Notes: generated by a model not told the origin, from the letters alone. A stretch of 64,000 bases of DNA from Delphinapterus leucas (GCF_002288925.2 NW_022098049.1:8305350-8369349), one strand, 5' to 3'. Positions 34,227 through 45,896 are shown, counted from the first letter of the stretch. Numbers and translations: made by a program.

Positions 34227-34974
34227 TTTAGGTTTCCTCCAAAACAGAGTCTGAAACAAGAACTCATGTGAAGGTACTTTCTTTGGGAAGTGATTACAAG
34301 GACCAAGGAGGAGAGTCAAGGAGAATGAGATAGGAAAGAAGGAATAGCAGATTTAAGGATGCATCATGGAATTGGTCACTGCCAAAGGCAACTTGGGATC
34401 ACTCCTTAAAGGTCATTCCAAGGGGCTTATAAAATGCTTCTCAAAATTTTCTGCCTGCATATGTGGACACAAAGTGTCCAATGATAAAGGGAAGACATGG
34501 TAGCAGACTGGAAAAAAAGGAATAATTATTAACGATTTAGACATTATAGGAGAATTTTATAAATACACTTTTACTCTTTGAAAAATTGTCTAGAATAAAA
34601 GAATATTTTTTGTAATCAGAAAGAGCAAACAAAATAAAAACGTTTAAATAAGGACTGAAAAAAAAATTTTCTACCTGAGCAGAATGGAGAATTTTTTTCC
34701 CCAGGAGCTTAGTCCCCACTGGTTGAGATCTTCACTAACGGTGTCAAACCCTCCACTCTTCAGACCTGCACAAGCTTGCTTCAAATAAGACTCCCACTGG
34801 TGTTCCATACCATACAGTGTCCATAAAGCCCTGGATTAAAAATGAAAAGCATAAGGCTCATGCTTGAGGTGGAGATGCTATGAGATGTTATGAGCAGAAA
34901 GTGAGCCCAAATTAGCACAGGATGACTTGGCATCGGCATTGCTGGAATCAGACATGAGGACGAGAGGATGGTAG
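34227..34974. repeat. possible LTR-like repeat, then unassigned
   Basis: Bases 34235-34440 ('gagtctgaaacaagaactcatgtg', 'gggaagtgattacaagg', 'aggatgcatcatggaattgg') follow an order seen in eutherian LTR repeats, family uncertain. The remainder is not recognised. Confidence 0.35.
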
Positions 34975-35553
34975 TGCTGCCCTAAAAGAGATAGACTGCC
35001 AGTCTTCTTTGGCAAAGATGAGTTTATTTGGGATCAGCAGAGAATTGCAGTTCAGGGTCTGCAACCCCGGCGAGCTATGTGCAAGTCCCTGCAAGGCAAG
35101 GGAAGGAGAACTCTTTTTTTTTTTTTTTATCAGAGTATAGTTGCTTTACAATGCTGTGTTAGTTTCTGCTATACAGCAAAGTAAATCAGCTATACATATA
35201 CATATGTCCCCTCTTTTTTCGATTTCCTTCCCATTTAGGTCACCACAAAGCACTGGGCAGAGTTCTTTGTGCTATACTGTAGGTTCTCATCAGTTACCTA
35301 TTTTATACATAGTAGTGCATATATGTGAATTGCAATTTCCCAAGGAGAACTCTTTATAGAGAGGAGAAGGAAGTTGGGCGGGCTACCCTAAACAAAGATT
35401 CCATGGCTTTTCATTGGTTGAGTTTTTGCCAGGGAGGAAGAGGAGTCTGATTTTCTTGTTAGGCTTTGCTATGCTCACAGGGCATGAGAGCTCCCCCGTT
35501 TTGGTCCCCTGACTCTATTTAATTGAGATTTCTGTTTATCAGTTTTTTATAGG
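34975..35553 (-). mobile_element. LTR, family Y, inverted copy, split by an L1
   Basis: Reverse-complemented, the two pieces (35342-35553 and 34975-35116) match the plus-strand copy at 39777-40443 along their length. They share 'aaatagag..gggggag', 'aagaggagtctgattttcttg' (plus-strand view) and the polyadenylation region, seen here as 'gatgagtttatttggg' followed leftward by 'actgccag'. No retroviral genes are attached. Confidence 0.7.
35103..35355 (-). mobile_element. 5'-truncated L1 3' UTR with 14-base TSD
   Basis: T-tail, then 'gtatagttgctttacaatgc' and 'gctatacagcaaagtaaatc', ending 'gtgaattgcaatttccc'. The TSD aaggagaactcttt lies at 35103-35116 and 35342-35355. It is inserted in LTR Y and in the same orientation. 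Confidence 0.9.
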
Positions 35554-36438
35554 AATAAAAAAGAGCACAAGAGGTGCCTGACAGAACATCCTTCTCTGCC
35601 ATGTTAACCCTTCCGTGTCATCGCCAGTTGGTGGCGGATGGGCATGAGAGCCTCTGACATTATACACCTATCCATCATTAACAATTTAGCCAGAATATAT
35701 CTCGCAGTTAGTCTTAAATTGTTGCAAGCAGTGAAGCTGATTAGGAAGCATGGACTCTGGATTTGGATCCTGAATTCTGAATGGCGTGACTCTAGACAGA
35801 TGATCGCACAGCCAGTCTGTGTGCCGTTTTTGCCCAGGATGGAAACTGCTGGCAGCGATAGCACAAGCGTCTTATGATCCTGGTTAGAGTGTGGGGGGGA
35901 AACAGAGAAGTGGGTAAATGAAAGACGAAGAAGCTGATTCAAGATGGACAAAACCATCCTCCAGTTTCCATTGTGTTTCTGGTCAGTCTGTAACCCAGCA
36001 GTCCCTGCTTCCCAGGTCAATGAAGATCCAGGAGCTGGTGCTGTCTGCTGCCAGCTGTTGTAGCCTTGGCACAAGGAGATGTTCCTTCTCTCCTCTGCTG
36101 AGACTGTTCACCCCTGATTCAGGCAATATAGTTGGGAAACTTCAGAGCAAACACTTTCTCTATCCCCATTGTATTTTTAGCTGTGCATTGCGATGCAAAC
36201 GCAAAATATGGCGAACTATAAATTAGCACCAAATCAACGCATGCCCAAGAAAATCTATTGCATTTATACCACTACTAGTTTTGAAGGTTTTGCTTTTGAA
36301 ACAGAACTGACTCCCTCTACATTTGTAATCCAGTTTTAGGACACTTTTTTAAATCTAGCTAGACTCCTTTGGGGGTATCAATTTCCCACAGAGTTACCCA
36401 GGCTCTGTCTCTTCAGTTTATTTTCTTAAAAGATCCTT
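35554..36438. other. unassigned sequence
   Basis: A 156-codon minus-strand frame (35604-36074) has no recognisable domain or family. Nothing else is identified. Confidence 0.45.
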
Positions 36439-36677
36439 AAGAAATACTATTTTTATTATTATTATTTTTTTGCAGTACGCGGGCCTCTCACTGTTGTGGC
36501 CTCTCGTGTTGCGGAGCACAGGCTCCAGATGCGCAGGCTCAGCGGCCATGGCTCACGGGCCCAGCCGCTCCGCGGCATGTGGGATCTTCCCGGACCGGGA
36601 CACGAACCCGCGTGCCCTGCATCGGCAGGCGGACTCTCAACCACTGCGTCACCAGGGAAGCCCAAGAAATACTATTT
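36439..36677 (-). mobile_element. CHR SINE, short subtype, full length
   Basis: T-rich tail (36453-36471), 'gcagtacgcgggcctctcac', and head 'gcgtcaccagggaagccc'. A perfect 14-base TSD, aagaaatactattt, is at 36439-36452 and 36664-36677. CpG content is still high, which fits a fairly recent insertion. Confidence 0.95.
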
Positions 36678-37207
36678 AGTATCTTCCTGTTGGCCATGGG
36701 GTCAGCATGGTGAACTCTTCTAGGAGTGGGGATACAGCAGGTTATACGTTGGCCATGACAGAGAGCGAAGGTGGGCATAGATATCATTTGGTCCTTTGGG
36801 ATTGAAAAATAACACCTCAGTGTTTAAGACTGAATTATAGGAGAGCACCTAGTCCTTAGTAAATCCACCCTGTTGGGCAAATGACTGTCCTTCTCTGAAG
36901 GCCTTAATGGGCATCCCCATTACTGTCATGGCTGAGGTATTGTCACCGACTTAAATAGGAGCTCAGTGCCTACAGAGGAGACAGGTGGCCAAGAACCCCC
37001 TTTATTCCCTTATGATGCAAAGAATTTGGCAGGAGCGAGGCAAAAAAAGACTATTTTAATACCTGCTTGTATTTGAGGAGTTAAGCAGTTATGGCTCTAT
37101 TTGTGGCAGAAAAGATCATTTGTCAGCATCTGGAATTGGTCTTTGCCCTGTATTAGTAGAATGGACTGACTAATATAAGAGAAAGAAACTGCAAATTTCA
37201 GGGGCTC
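36678..37207. other. unassigned sequence
   Basis: No gene or repeat is recognised. Confidence 0.5.
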
Positions 37208-37567
37208 CTACAGACTGAATGTTTGCCCCCCCATTCATATGTTGAAACTTAGTCCCTGATATGATGGTATTTGGAGGTGGAGACTTCGGGAGGTGATTAG
37301 GTCATGAGTGTGAACCCCTCATGAGCGGATCAGTGCCCTTTTTATAAAGAGACCCCAGAGGGCTGCCTTCCTCCTTCTGCCACGTGAGGACATAGCGAAA
37401 AGTCAGCCGTCTATGAACTAGGAGGATGGCTCTCACCAGACACAAAATCTGCCTGCACCTGGATCTTGGACTTCCCAGGTTCCAGAACGGTAACATATAA
37501 ATGGTTGTTGTTTATAAGCCACCCAGTCTATGGAACTCTGTATAGAGTGTCCAAGTGAACTAAGAGA
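37208..37567 (+). mobile_element. solo LTR, ERVL-MaLR (MLT1/MST-like)
   Basis: A clear MaLR LTR: 'gactgaatgtttgcccc', 'gatggtatttggaggtggag', 'ggaggtgattaggtcatgag', 'cttctgccacgtgaggacata', 'gcctgcacctggatcttggacttccc', 'tataagccacccagtctatgg'. Both ends are near complete and no internal sequence is attached. Confidence 0.85.
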
Positions 37568-38124
37568 GGAGAATAAGAGAATAAACTTTTTCTTCTCATT
37601 CACATGAAGTTTAGAGCGAGGTCAGTGGCCCTCTGCCATCTTATAACTCTACTATCTATCACACTGGGCCTCCAAGGGCAACATGGCAGCCAACAAGTGA
37701 TGGAAGAAGCATAGGACTCTTCACCTTCTTGGACAGAATGTGACATTTGTGGTCTATTGACCAGAACTAGTCACATGGCTCCAACTTTAGTGCAGGGGTC
37801 TGGGTAATGAAGGGGCACACAGAGAATATTTGGTGATTGCTGTTTCTGTGCCACCATTTCATGTCTTTCTCACATGCAGACATGTTACCGAGGGGATATG
37901 GCCCATCATCCTGGAACATGACTAAGATTCTGCACCCAATTACAAAATGTGGGTTTCTTTCCCCATTGGTTTGCAAACTGGTCCCCATAAACAAAGGGCA
38001 AGGAGGAACTGAAGAAAGAGACAGACCACCCAGAATGGTAGGTGTCAGTTTTAATAAGTAAGGGAACTTACACAGGGGGCTTGTCTTGGGCGGCTGCAAA
38101 ATGAGTAGATCTCCACACCCACCA
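37568..38124. other. unassigned sequence
   Basis: A 110-codon minus-strand frame (37767-38099) and a 74-codon plus-strand one overlap each other; neither is recognisable. Confidence 0.45.
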
Positions 38125-38305
38125 CTGTAAATATTAGGTTCTCATTTATAAATTGATAAAGCATTTCATAGGCAAGGAATTTTGTTCCCATTTTACAATG
38201 AAGACACTAAGACTCAGAAAGGTACTATGACTTATTCAGAGTCACATAGCTAGCAAGGGGAAGAATAGGGGTTTGACTTCTTGTTTTCTGACACCAAGCC
38301 CCATG
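38125..38305 (-). mobile_element. MIR SINE
   Basis: 'cccattttacaatgaagacactaagactcagaaagg', 'gagtcacatagctagcaagggg' and 'ggtttgacttcttg' match the MIR reverse complement. Confidence 0.7.
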
Positions 38306-38310
38306 CTTGG

Positions 38311-38374
38311 TTATATCATAAGCTATAAGTTATATCATAAGTTATAAGTTATATCATAAAAGTTATATCATAAG
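38311..38374. repeat. short tandem repeat, 19-base unit
   Basis: Units begin with ttatatcataag: two 19-base copies (38311-38329, 38330-38348), then shortened copies of 14 (38349-38362) and 12 bases (38363-38374). Progressive loss of the unit's right end suggests slippage. Confidence 0.85.
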
Positions 38375-39776
38375 TTCCCTAAGTTTGGAAATCCCTAGCT
38401 GTGAAAGAATTAGCAGTGGATTATAAAAGTTGAGTAGCATCAGAAGAGCAACTAAAGCATTTTCCACAGGAAAATTGAGGCAGCCTCATAAAGATTAAAT
38501 CCATTTTTTTCAATTGCCTTAATAGTCAGCTAACAATTACAGTTTTAAATGGTTGCTAGAAGTATTAAGTGAGCAAAGTAATTGGGTCGATCATTTGTGT
38601 ACCAGTTATTTTGGTCATTAAGTGTGGCCTGTGTGAAATGAATTTGTTTATCTGCAAATAACTTCATACTCAAGCTCCCCAGATCCAGCCAGTCCTTGGA
38701 GCTGAGCAAAGCAGAGTTTCCACAGCTGCACTGATTACATGTGTTTCCCAAGGCATCCCAGAGACCCAGACAAAGGACCCAAAATAGATACTCAGACGGA
38801 TCCCGGTCTGATTTGCTTCCTTCTCCCAAGAGAGGATTATTTTATCATGATTCTAAGTTGATGAAACTTCTCCAGAGGTCAGCACAAATTAGAAACGCCA
38901 GCTTCTACTTTAACTACTGATAGCCTACTTAACCCTGAGTATCTTAAATTCTACTCTCGTAAAAAATATTTAGGTTGGAGAGAAAAATCAGAGACAATAT
39001 TTTATTTGAGTAACTGAAATATACTGAGTTCTATGGCAGATGAAAATAGCGATAAATTATGTAAGTGTCCTACCCTAAATGAAAGGAACCATTCTTTGAG
39101 TGTGGGGTTAGTGAATCCCTTTCAATGAATACAGTGTGGAAAGTGGAAAAAAAGAATAACTTCACAGTGGCGAAACCTGACAAACACTGTTTCAACCAGG
39201 TGATCAAGGTCAACACCCACAGCCATACATCATCTGGATAATATGTGCCCTTGATATTCTGTAATGAAAATGGCACTTTACCTCTGGGATCTTCCTTCTC
39301 AAACCTATAGCTCCTACCTAATCAGAAGAAAAACATCAGGAAAATTCCAGTAGAGAGACATCTTACAAGACACCTGACCAGATCTCCTCAAAACTGTCAA
39401 GGTCATAAAAAACAAGGTGGGTGTGAGAAAATGTCACAGCCAATTGGAGCTCAGGAGACAGGACAACTAATTGTAACATGGTTATTGGATGTGGATTCTA
39501 GAGCAGAAAAACACCGTTAGGTAAAAACTAAGGCAACAGGAATAAACCATGGACGTGATTATTAATGATGATGATGGTGATGATGGTGGTATTGTTGATG
39601 GAATTATGACACTTGAGGTGATGATGGGGGGTGCTGGAGCCAACAGAAAAGTGAGAGTAATTAACATGCACTTGTGTGGAATTCAGATGATAGCTAGAAT
39701 CAGCGCCTGTAGCTCCAGCCTCATCCTTCCCTGTGCCCCTACAAATCTGAACTACTGATTACTTGCATCTTACCAA
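38375..39776. other. unassigned, with a small GAT-rich patch
   Basis: Bases 39562-39600 are a GATGAT/GATGGT patch. Three short open frames (38545-39276, 39482-39758) are not recognisable. No repeat is named in this 1.4 kb. Confidence 0.45.
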
Positions 39777-39923
39777 ATGTAAAAAATAATAAGCAGAAAC
39801 CTCAGTTAAATAGAGCTGAAAGCCTAGACGGGGGAGATCTCACACTCTGTGGTAATGGTAGAGCCCAACAGGAAGAAGAAAAACTCCTCTTCTTTCCTGG
39901 CAACAATTCAGCCAATGAAAATC

Positions 39924-40261
39924 CAGACTCTTTGGGGTTTTTTTTTTTTTATTAATTAATTTTTATTGCAGTATAGTTGCTTTACAATGTTGTGTTAGCT
40001 TCTACTGCATAGCAAAATGAATCAGCCATACATTATACAGATATCCCCTCCCTTTTGGACCTCCCTCCCATTTAGGACACCACAGTGCATTAAGTAGAGT
40101 TCCCTGTGCTATACAGTATGTTCCCATCAGTTGTCTATTTTATACATAGTATCAATAGTATATATGTGTCACACCATTGTAAAGCAATTATACTCTAATA
40201 AAGATGTTTAAAAAAATAGTATATATGTGTCAATTCCAATCTCCCAATCACAGACTCTTTG
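39924..40261 (-). mobile_element. 5'-truncated L1 3' UTR, inserted in LTR Y
   Basis: T-tail 39938-39950, then 'gtatagttgctttacaatgt' and 'cctcccatttaggacacc'. The TSD cagactctttg is at 39924-39934 and 40251-40261. The copy is itself interrupted at 40172-40214. Confidence 0.9.
40154..40232 (+). mobile_element. ultra-short L1 3' end nested inside another L1
   Basis: A 43-base insert (40172-40214) reads as the sense L1 3' terminus, 'gtaaagcaattatactctaa', then 'taaagatgttt' and an A-tail. It is bounded by a perfect 18-base TSD, aatagtatatatgtgtca, at 40154-40171 and 40215-40232. Its orientation is opposite to the host L1. Confidence 0.85.
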
Positions 40262-40444
40262 TTTACAATAGCCCTTCCACTTTCCCTTGCTCCTTTTTAA
40301 AAGAATTCTCCTTCTCTTGCCATGCAGGGACTTGCACATGGCTCGCCATGGCTGCAGACCCTGAATTGCTATCTTCTGCTGATCACGGATAAACCCATCT
40401 TTGCTGGAGAAATAACTGGCAGTCTATTTGTTTTAGGTCAACAC

Positions 40445-40820
40445 AAATATAACTAGTGTATTCATTCATGCTTCTGTGCCTTTTCTCTTGCTCCTTCCCT
40501 TCTGTGGAAAACTGACTTCACCCCTTTCATCATCTGACAACACTCACTTTTCATAACTCAGTTCAAGGGTCACTTCCTTATAATATTCTTTGTGACAATT
40601 ATTTTCCATCTGGTGTAAAATTGGTTTCTACCAACTATATACACACAGCTCTCACAGTACCTCCAGCCTTTTATCTGATCCTTTATGTATCTTCCTCCTT
40701 CTCGAGACTGAGATTTTTGCAGGCTGGAGGTGCCTCTTATTTGCATTTGTGCTCTTACACTAACCATAATGTCTGCCACGTAGCAGAACCACCAGACATT
40801 CGCTGAATGAATGTGGAAGT
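40445..40820 (+). mobile_element. L2 3' end
   Basis: 'cttctgtgccttttctcttgctcc', 'actcagttcaagggtcacttcc', 'ctcgagactgag' and the end 'cattcgctgaatgaatg' are in L2 order. Confidence 0.7.
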
Positions 40821-40987
40821 TAATGATGAACTAGTATTCCATCTGTAGTAAGCTAGAGAGGATCTGGGTAATGTCTTCTGGACATTTCATCCTACTGAAG
40901 TTACTGAGGAAATTCATGGAGGATCCCTGATTTACATTTTTTTATCCCCTTATTAGAACATACGGTTCTCAAGGGCACCTATATAAA

Positions 40988-41169
40988 TGGTCCCCAAAGT
41001 GTGGCTCTCAGACCAGCAACATCGGCATTACCTGGGAACTTGTTAGAAATGCAAATACGCAGGCTCCAGCTGAAACTGCTGAATCAGCAACGGGGTGTGA
41101 GGCCCAGCAGTCTGTGCTTTAACGAGTCCTCTAGGTGATTCTGCTGCACGTTCAAGTTTGAGAACTACA
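40988..41169 (+). mobile_element. MER20, hAT-Charlie non-autonomous DNA transposon
   Basis: Near full length: 'tggtccccaaagtgtgg', 'tacctgggaacttgttagaaatgcaaat', 'ctgctgaatcagcaac', 'gaggcccagcagtctgtgctttaac', 'gttcaagtttgagaacta'. The ends approximate the family's inverted termini (ccccaaagtgtgg / caagtttgagaacta). Confidence 0.85.
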
Positions 41170-41648
41170 GACATACATCATTCACTGCTGTATTGTAGGC
41201 ATTAAGAACTATAAAGTAGAAACTGTTGTTAATCTTACCAAAGCCTTCTAGTTACCCATTGTTGATTCCTATCGCAACTCAGCAGCAACTACCCTAAACC
41301 ACTGCCATACTCTTGAAGTACCTGATTCCTCTCCATACTCCCTTGTCTCAGCAGAAGGCCTGGTCATTTACCAGCTGGAGAAACTAGAGGTTATCCAAAT
41401 GAACCTTTTTCTGTTTCTCTCCCATTCATTCCAGTAGTTCTCAGTTTCAGCACCAGGTAAAATTTAAACCCTTAAACACTGATGACCAGACACTTCATGT
41501 CATACGGTGTCTCCATCCTCATTCTTTACCACTTGTCCAGTTATACAATATGCCCCAGCCATGCACAAAGAGAGGTCAGTTTCTTGGTATTAAGACCATA
41601 AGCATTGTCTCATGGAAAAAAATCTACTCCTCTTGCTGCACTTCAAAA

Positions 41649-41687
<39 letters not shown>

Positions 41688-42415
41688 ACCCCTTCTTGGG
41701 TCATAGTTGGAATTCTGAATATGTTTGTTGAATCAAGAAATAGGACAGGTGCAAGTTAGAGCCCTTGATTGTAAGGAAAAGAAGCTTATTTTACCTAAAT
41801 TAAGCTAAGAAGAGTTTTTTGGAAAAAAAATCTATTTGACCTCACACACATGAAGGAAAAGTTGGATCATCAAACCCTGGAAAGGACAACTATCTAGACC
41901 AATCTTCAGGTTTTGGAAGCAGCAAACACAGAGCAGTGTCTGATGGGAACTAATGTTATTCAACCATCTCCAACTGTTCCACATCTTTATATCATTGCTC
42001 CAGATTTAAATTCATGAGAGAGGTTCTAAACTGGCTAAATATGGACTTCTCCAATAGCAGATCCAGACTCAAAGGGTTGGGTGCTTATAGCTTATTTGGA
42101 AGGAGATGCCAGGAACTAAACATAAGAGAGAAAATAAGGATATGGAGGGAGAAAAAGTAGAAAACAGCTTCTAATAAACCACATAGAACAACTTCTGAAT
42201 CATCCTTTTGGAGGATGGGAAGCTGAACAATTTATTCCCAGGCTGCCAGGCCCCATTTGAGATTTTTCCCAAGTGCATTAATATCCCATACTTCTGGATT
42301 GCTCTGGTTTGCAAACAAATGAGTTTCCACGGTAGGAAACCACAAGGGTCATGAGGGCATTGAGCAGGAACATCTGTAGAATCCGCTTCGAGAGTTTAGC
42401 ATGTCTCTTTTCAAG
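41170..42415. other. unassigned, includes a (CA)n microsatellite
   Basis: Bases 41647-41689 are a CA dinucleotide run of about 20 units with two TACA breaks. Elsewhere I recognise nothing firmly; 41200-41560 may hold decayed L2. Confidence 0.5.
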
Positions 42416-42645
42416 AATCCCACTAGGGCTTCCCTGGTGGCGCAGTGGTTGAAAGTCCGCCTGCCGATGCAGGGGACACGGGTTCGTGTCCCGGTCTGGG
42501 AAGATCCCACATGCCGTGGAGTGGCTGGTTCCGTGAGCCATGGCCGCTGAGCCTGCGCGTCGGCAGCCTGTGCTGCGCAACGGGAGAGGCCACAGCAGTG
42601 AGAGTCCCGCGTACTGCAAAAAAAAAAAAAAAAAAAATCCCAGTA
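42416..42645 (+). mobile_element. CHR SINE, short subtype, full length
   Basis: Head 'gggcttccctggtggcgcag' at 42426, polymerase III B-box ggttcgtgtcc at 42481-42491, and an A-tail at 42618-42636. The imperfect TSD is aatcccacta (42416-42425) and aatcccagta (42636-42645). Confidence 0.93.
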
Positions 42646-43659
42646 AGACTACATGAATTAACCAGGGCTAGTTCTCCAGAATAAAATTAAAATGCTGTTA
42701 CCAAAATAAGGGAGAATAGATTCTGAGCGGACAAGATTAACAGATACACACTACAGGGGAGGTAATCAATGGGTAAGAGAGGTTCAGAAGAAAAGTGCTT
42801 AGGGAGGTCCGTAGGGTGAAAGATTTTTATCCAGTAGGGGCAAATCATGGAAAAGTTCAAGAAGAAGTTGGTTTTTGTTGACCAGATGCACCCTCCTGAT
42901 CCAAGATAACAAAGTCTACCTTTCTGGTCTCTCCTTTTCAAGCATCCAATACAGGTTATACTAGATTACCACGACCACTGCATGGTTCAAAAATAATTTA
43001 TGTGAACTTAACAAATCATTAGTGCCGTGTGTTTGCTTAGATCTCCTTGATGTTATTTTCGGGTGAATAATTGCTAATTTAATTCTTGCTGGGAGAATAA
43101 CATTACACTCAAATTCCTGTGTGAAAAAAAAAAAGGTGCTAATGACTAGACAGCCTCAGGTTTCCATGGCAACATATTGCTCTCAAAGATCAAGTGGGAT
43201 ATTAAAATAGTGGCTCATTAGGTGGTACAGGTTTACTTTTAATGTATTACATATGTAATATATAACAACAGTAATGTGCTCCATGAATTAGGGTCTCTGA
43301 TATACCCTCTAGAGCAATGAGGGAGGTTTTTTTTTTTAAGTACTTCTACTTTGTAAAGAATTACTTCCAAAGCTGTAGCTATGTCATTTTTTATCTATTC
43401 ATATTCTTTTACCTCTGTGCAGATGAATATACATATATACAATGGATATCTGCCCTGCTCGTCAAAAACCAGCAAAAGCCTGAGAAGAAGGGAGCAACGC
43501 TGTGTGAGTCTGTGAAAGTGTCGTTGAAATATTCTCTGGGCTTAACATTTGAAAGTCTCTGGGGTCTGACATCTTGTTATTCTATTCCTTACATCCAAAT
43601 AGGGCTATTCAAGCCTTTTTAAGAATGTTCTTTGCTTTTCATTTTCTAAACCTTCGATT
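42646..43659. other. unassigned sequence
   Basis: No repeat or gene is recognised. A 101-codon plus-strand frame (43317-43622) starts in a T-run and is not recognisable. Confidence 0.45.
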
Positions 43660-43860
43660 AAGTTGTACCCTCTTCCATTCCTACATTGCTTGGTAAGAGT
43701 TTACCATCTTCAAGGGTCAGTGGAAATGTTCCATTCTCTGTCCTCCCAGGTCTTCTTCAAAGACCTGATGAGAAATAACTTACCGTCTTGCTGCACTGTA
43801 CAGACCTTGATTTGTACTTCTCTGACGGCCTTATTAGGTTGATCTATTGGTCCCAATGTT
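43660..43860 (+). mobile_element. L2 fragment
   Basis: 'gtcagtggaaatgttccattctctg', 'ccaggtcttcttcaaagacctgatg' and 'gcactgtacagaccttgatttgtac' follow the L2 3' region. Confidence 0.5.
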
Positions 43861-43929
43861 AATCAATGTTAGTGATGCTTCTGAAACATTTGATCTCATA
43901 GTTTAAGTCTTTCCTCCCACCTATAATAT

Positions 43930-44130
43930 AGCATTATAATGAATAGCGTTAAAGTCAGAATGACCTGCTGTGAATCCTATGTTCTCCTCCATTCGTTATC
44001 TATACCTCCCTGAGAAAGACATATAACCTTCCTAAGCCTCCATTTTCTCACCTATAAAGTGGCGTTAATAATAGTTCCTATTTCCTAAGGTTGCAAAGAT
44101 AAAATGAAACACTTATTGATGATGACAGTG
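43930..44130 (+). mobile_element. MIR SINE
   Basis: 'gcgttaaagtcagaatgacc', 'cttcctaagcctccattttctcacctataaagtgg', 'taataatagttcctatttcctaaggttg' match MIR. Confidence 0.7.
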
Positions 44131-44439
44131 ACAATGGAGAGGGTAGTGTAATTAGATGGGTCTAGGTGTGTGTAAGTATCTATACAAACTTAGATTGTAT
44201 AAATGAGGAATACAGTAGGGGCGCATGTGGCTTGAAAGAGCAGTAAATAGTACGTTAATGCCTGTAAGAATGAATGCATCTTCTGAAACCCATTTCCATA
44301 TTATGGTCTCTAGGGAAAACGATAAGCACAGTGGGTGCTTAAAATCCCGTAGTAATGCCCCAATCTATCAAAATTAAATTATTTCCTAATTTAGAATGTA
44401 AGCATGACCTGAGTCCTACTAGCATCTCTAGAACTTCTT

Positions 44440-44875
44440 TTCTATCATTTTTTTCTGTCATTTTCCTAGATTTTTCAGTTCTCTTATACGTCCATATTTT
44501 TTCCACATATAGTTTCTCTTTCCTGGAAAGCTTTTTTTTCTCTTCCTTTTTTTTTTTTGGTCTTCTGCACCATTCTCTCTTCTAATGTTCCCTCAAGATT
44601 TAGCTCAGAGATAGATTACGATTCACCTCCTCTGGCCAAGTTTCTCTGATCCACCTTCCTCTAAGGCTTGGCAAAAAAGTCTCTTTTTGTTTTTGTAGCT
44701 GCCTATGTATATCTGTCAGTACACTTTTTTTTTTCTGGATTTTAATTAATCTGTTACTTAACCTTTCACGCAAATAAATTGTAATTACTTCTTTGTCTCT
44801 ATAGCCTCAGAATTTAGTACTGTACCTGGCACTTAAAATGAACTCAATAAAAACCATGTACATAGATGAATGTAG
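44440..44875 (+). mobile_element. L2 3' region
   Basis: 'tttcctggaaagc', 'aagatttagctcagagatag', 'ctctggccaagtttctctgat', 'tgtctctatagcctcagaatttagtactgtacctggc' and 'gaactcaataaaaacc' follow L2 order. T-runs inside are slippage. Confidence 0.7.
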
Positions 44876-45896
44876 TAGTCATTAGTACTATTTGACAAAT
44901 GTGACAAATAAGTCTATATTGTTCAGTCAATTTCCACTCCCACCTCTCTCACCCTCAGGGAGGAAATGTATTTTCTTGCCTCAGTAACAGTAGGTTTGGC
45001 AATACAACTTACATGGGATGTTAGTTGGCATGGCACAAGCAAAGACTAGAAATGTGTTTGTGTGATCTGGCTCTTATCTTGCATTCCTGCCTTTTATGAG
45101 AAAAACGTGGCTTAGGTAATCATTAGCTCCAAGGAGGAAGAGAAGGATATAGAGTGGGTCTACGCTTTATCAATAACTTGAAGCTGACCCCCATCAAAGA
45201 CAGCCTAGATCAGTCATCTTCCATCTGACCTACAGACACATGAAGATAACTACATTCTTCTTGTTGTATGTCACTGAGTTCGGGGTTGGTTGGTTAGACA
45301 GCATTTTTGTGGATATAGTAAACTGAGAAGAAAATTGATAGCAAACTGTGTAGCACTGCCGTGACAAAAACCTAAGCTATGTGAAATTGGCTTTGGAACT
45401 GATTCGCAGAAAGGAGGCTGGAAAAATGTCAATTTATGTTATATAGGGGGGAACATTAGGTAAAACTGTTGCTCGTGGTAAGTGGAAGATAGGAAGATGT
45501 ACCTAATTTATTTTAGCACCAGGCAAATACATTTCAGAAAACAATGTTGATGCTGTAAATTGACTCTTGCTAGCTGCATTTTATCAGATATTATAAAAAG
45601 AGATGATTTCTGAAAAGTATAAGCTAGATTACAAACATAATTTAAAGGGAAAATAGAAGTACCAGGAATTGCGTGGTTAGAAATTAAAATGGTTTCTTAC
45701 CAAATATGGCCTTAGAACAAAGAGTCCTGCCACTGTGTTATGCTCTACAAAAAGCAAATCAATGGTGTGGCTGTAACATGTTTTATTAAGTCCTCTGAAG
45801 GGATTGATGTAATGTTCAGTAGATCTTTTTAGGTAGAAAAAAGAGCTTCTAGAAAGCTTGAGAGCATCGTCCAGAGTACCTTGATATTATAAGAAT
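44876..45896. repeat. possible LTR-like repeat at 44930-45330, then unassigned
   Basis: 'cttgttgtatgtcactgagttcgg' with 'ggttggttagacagcat' resembles the 3' part of eutherian LTR-type repeats ending after a TATGCCACTGAGTTTGGGG-like word. The family is not named. From 45340 to 45896 nothing is recognised. Confidence 0.35.

Larger units (their letters stand above)
39777..40443 (+). mobile_element. LTR, family Y, split by an L1
   Basis: Left piece 39777-39934 and right piece 40251-40443 form one LTR of about 350 bases. It ends after a 'gataaacccatctttgctgg' polyadenylation region with 'actggcagtctatttgttttaggtcaaca'. The family recurs inverted at 34975-35553. Confidence 0.7.

Noticed and set aside
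35604..36074. 156-codon minus-strand open frame
   Set aside because: There is no motif, promoter or splice evidence. It lies next to LTR Y but does not resemble retroviral proteins.
38311..38374. Regularly repeated units that might suggest a CRISPR array
   Set aside because: Units of 19, 19, 14 and 12 bases abut without spacers, in mammalian nuclear DNA; this is a slippage-type tandem repeat.
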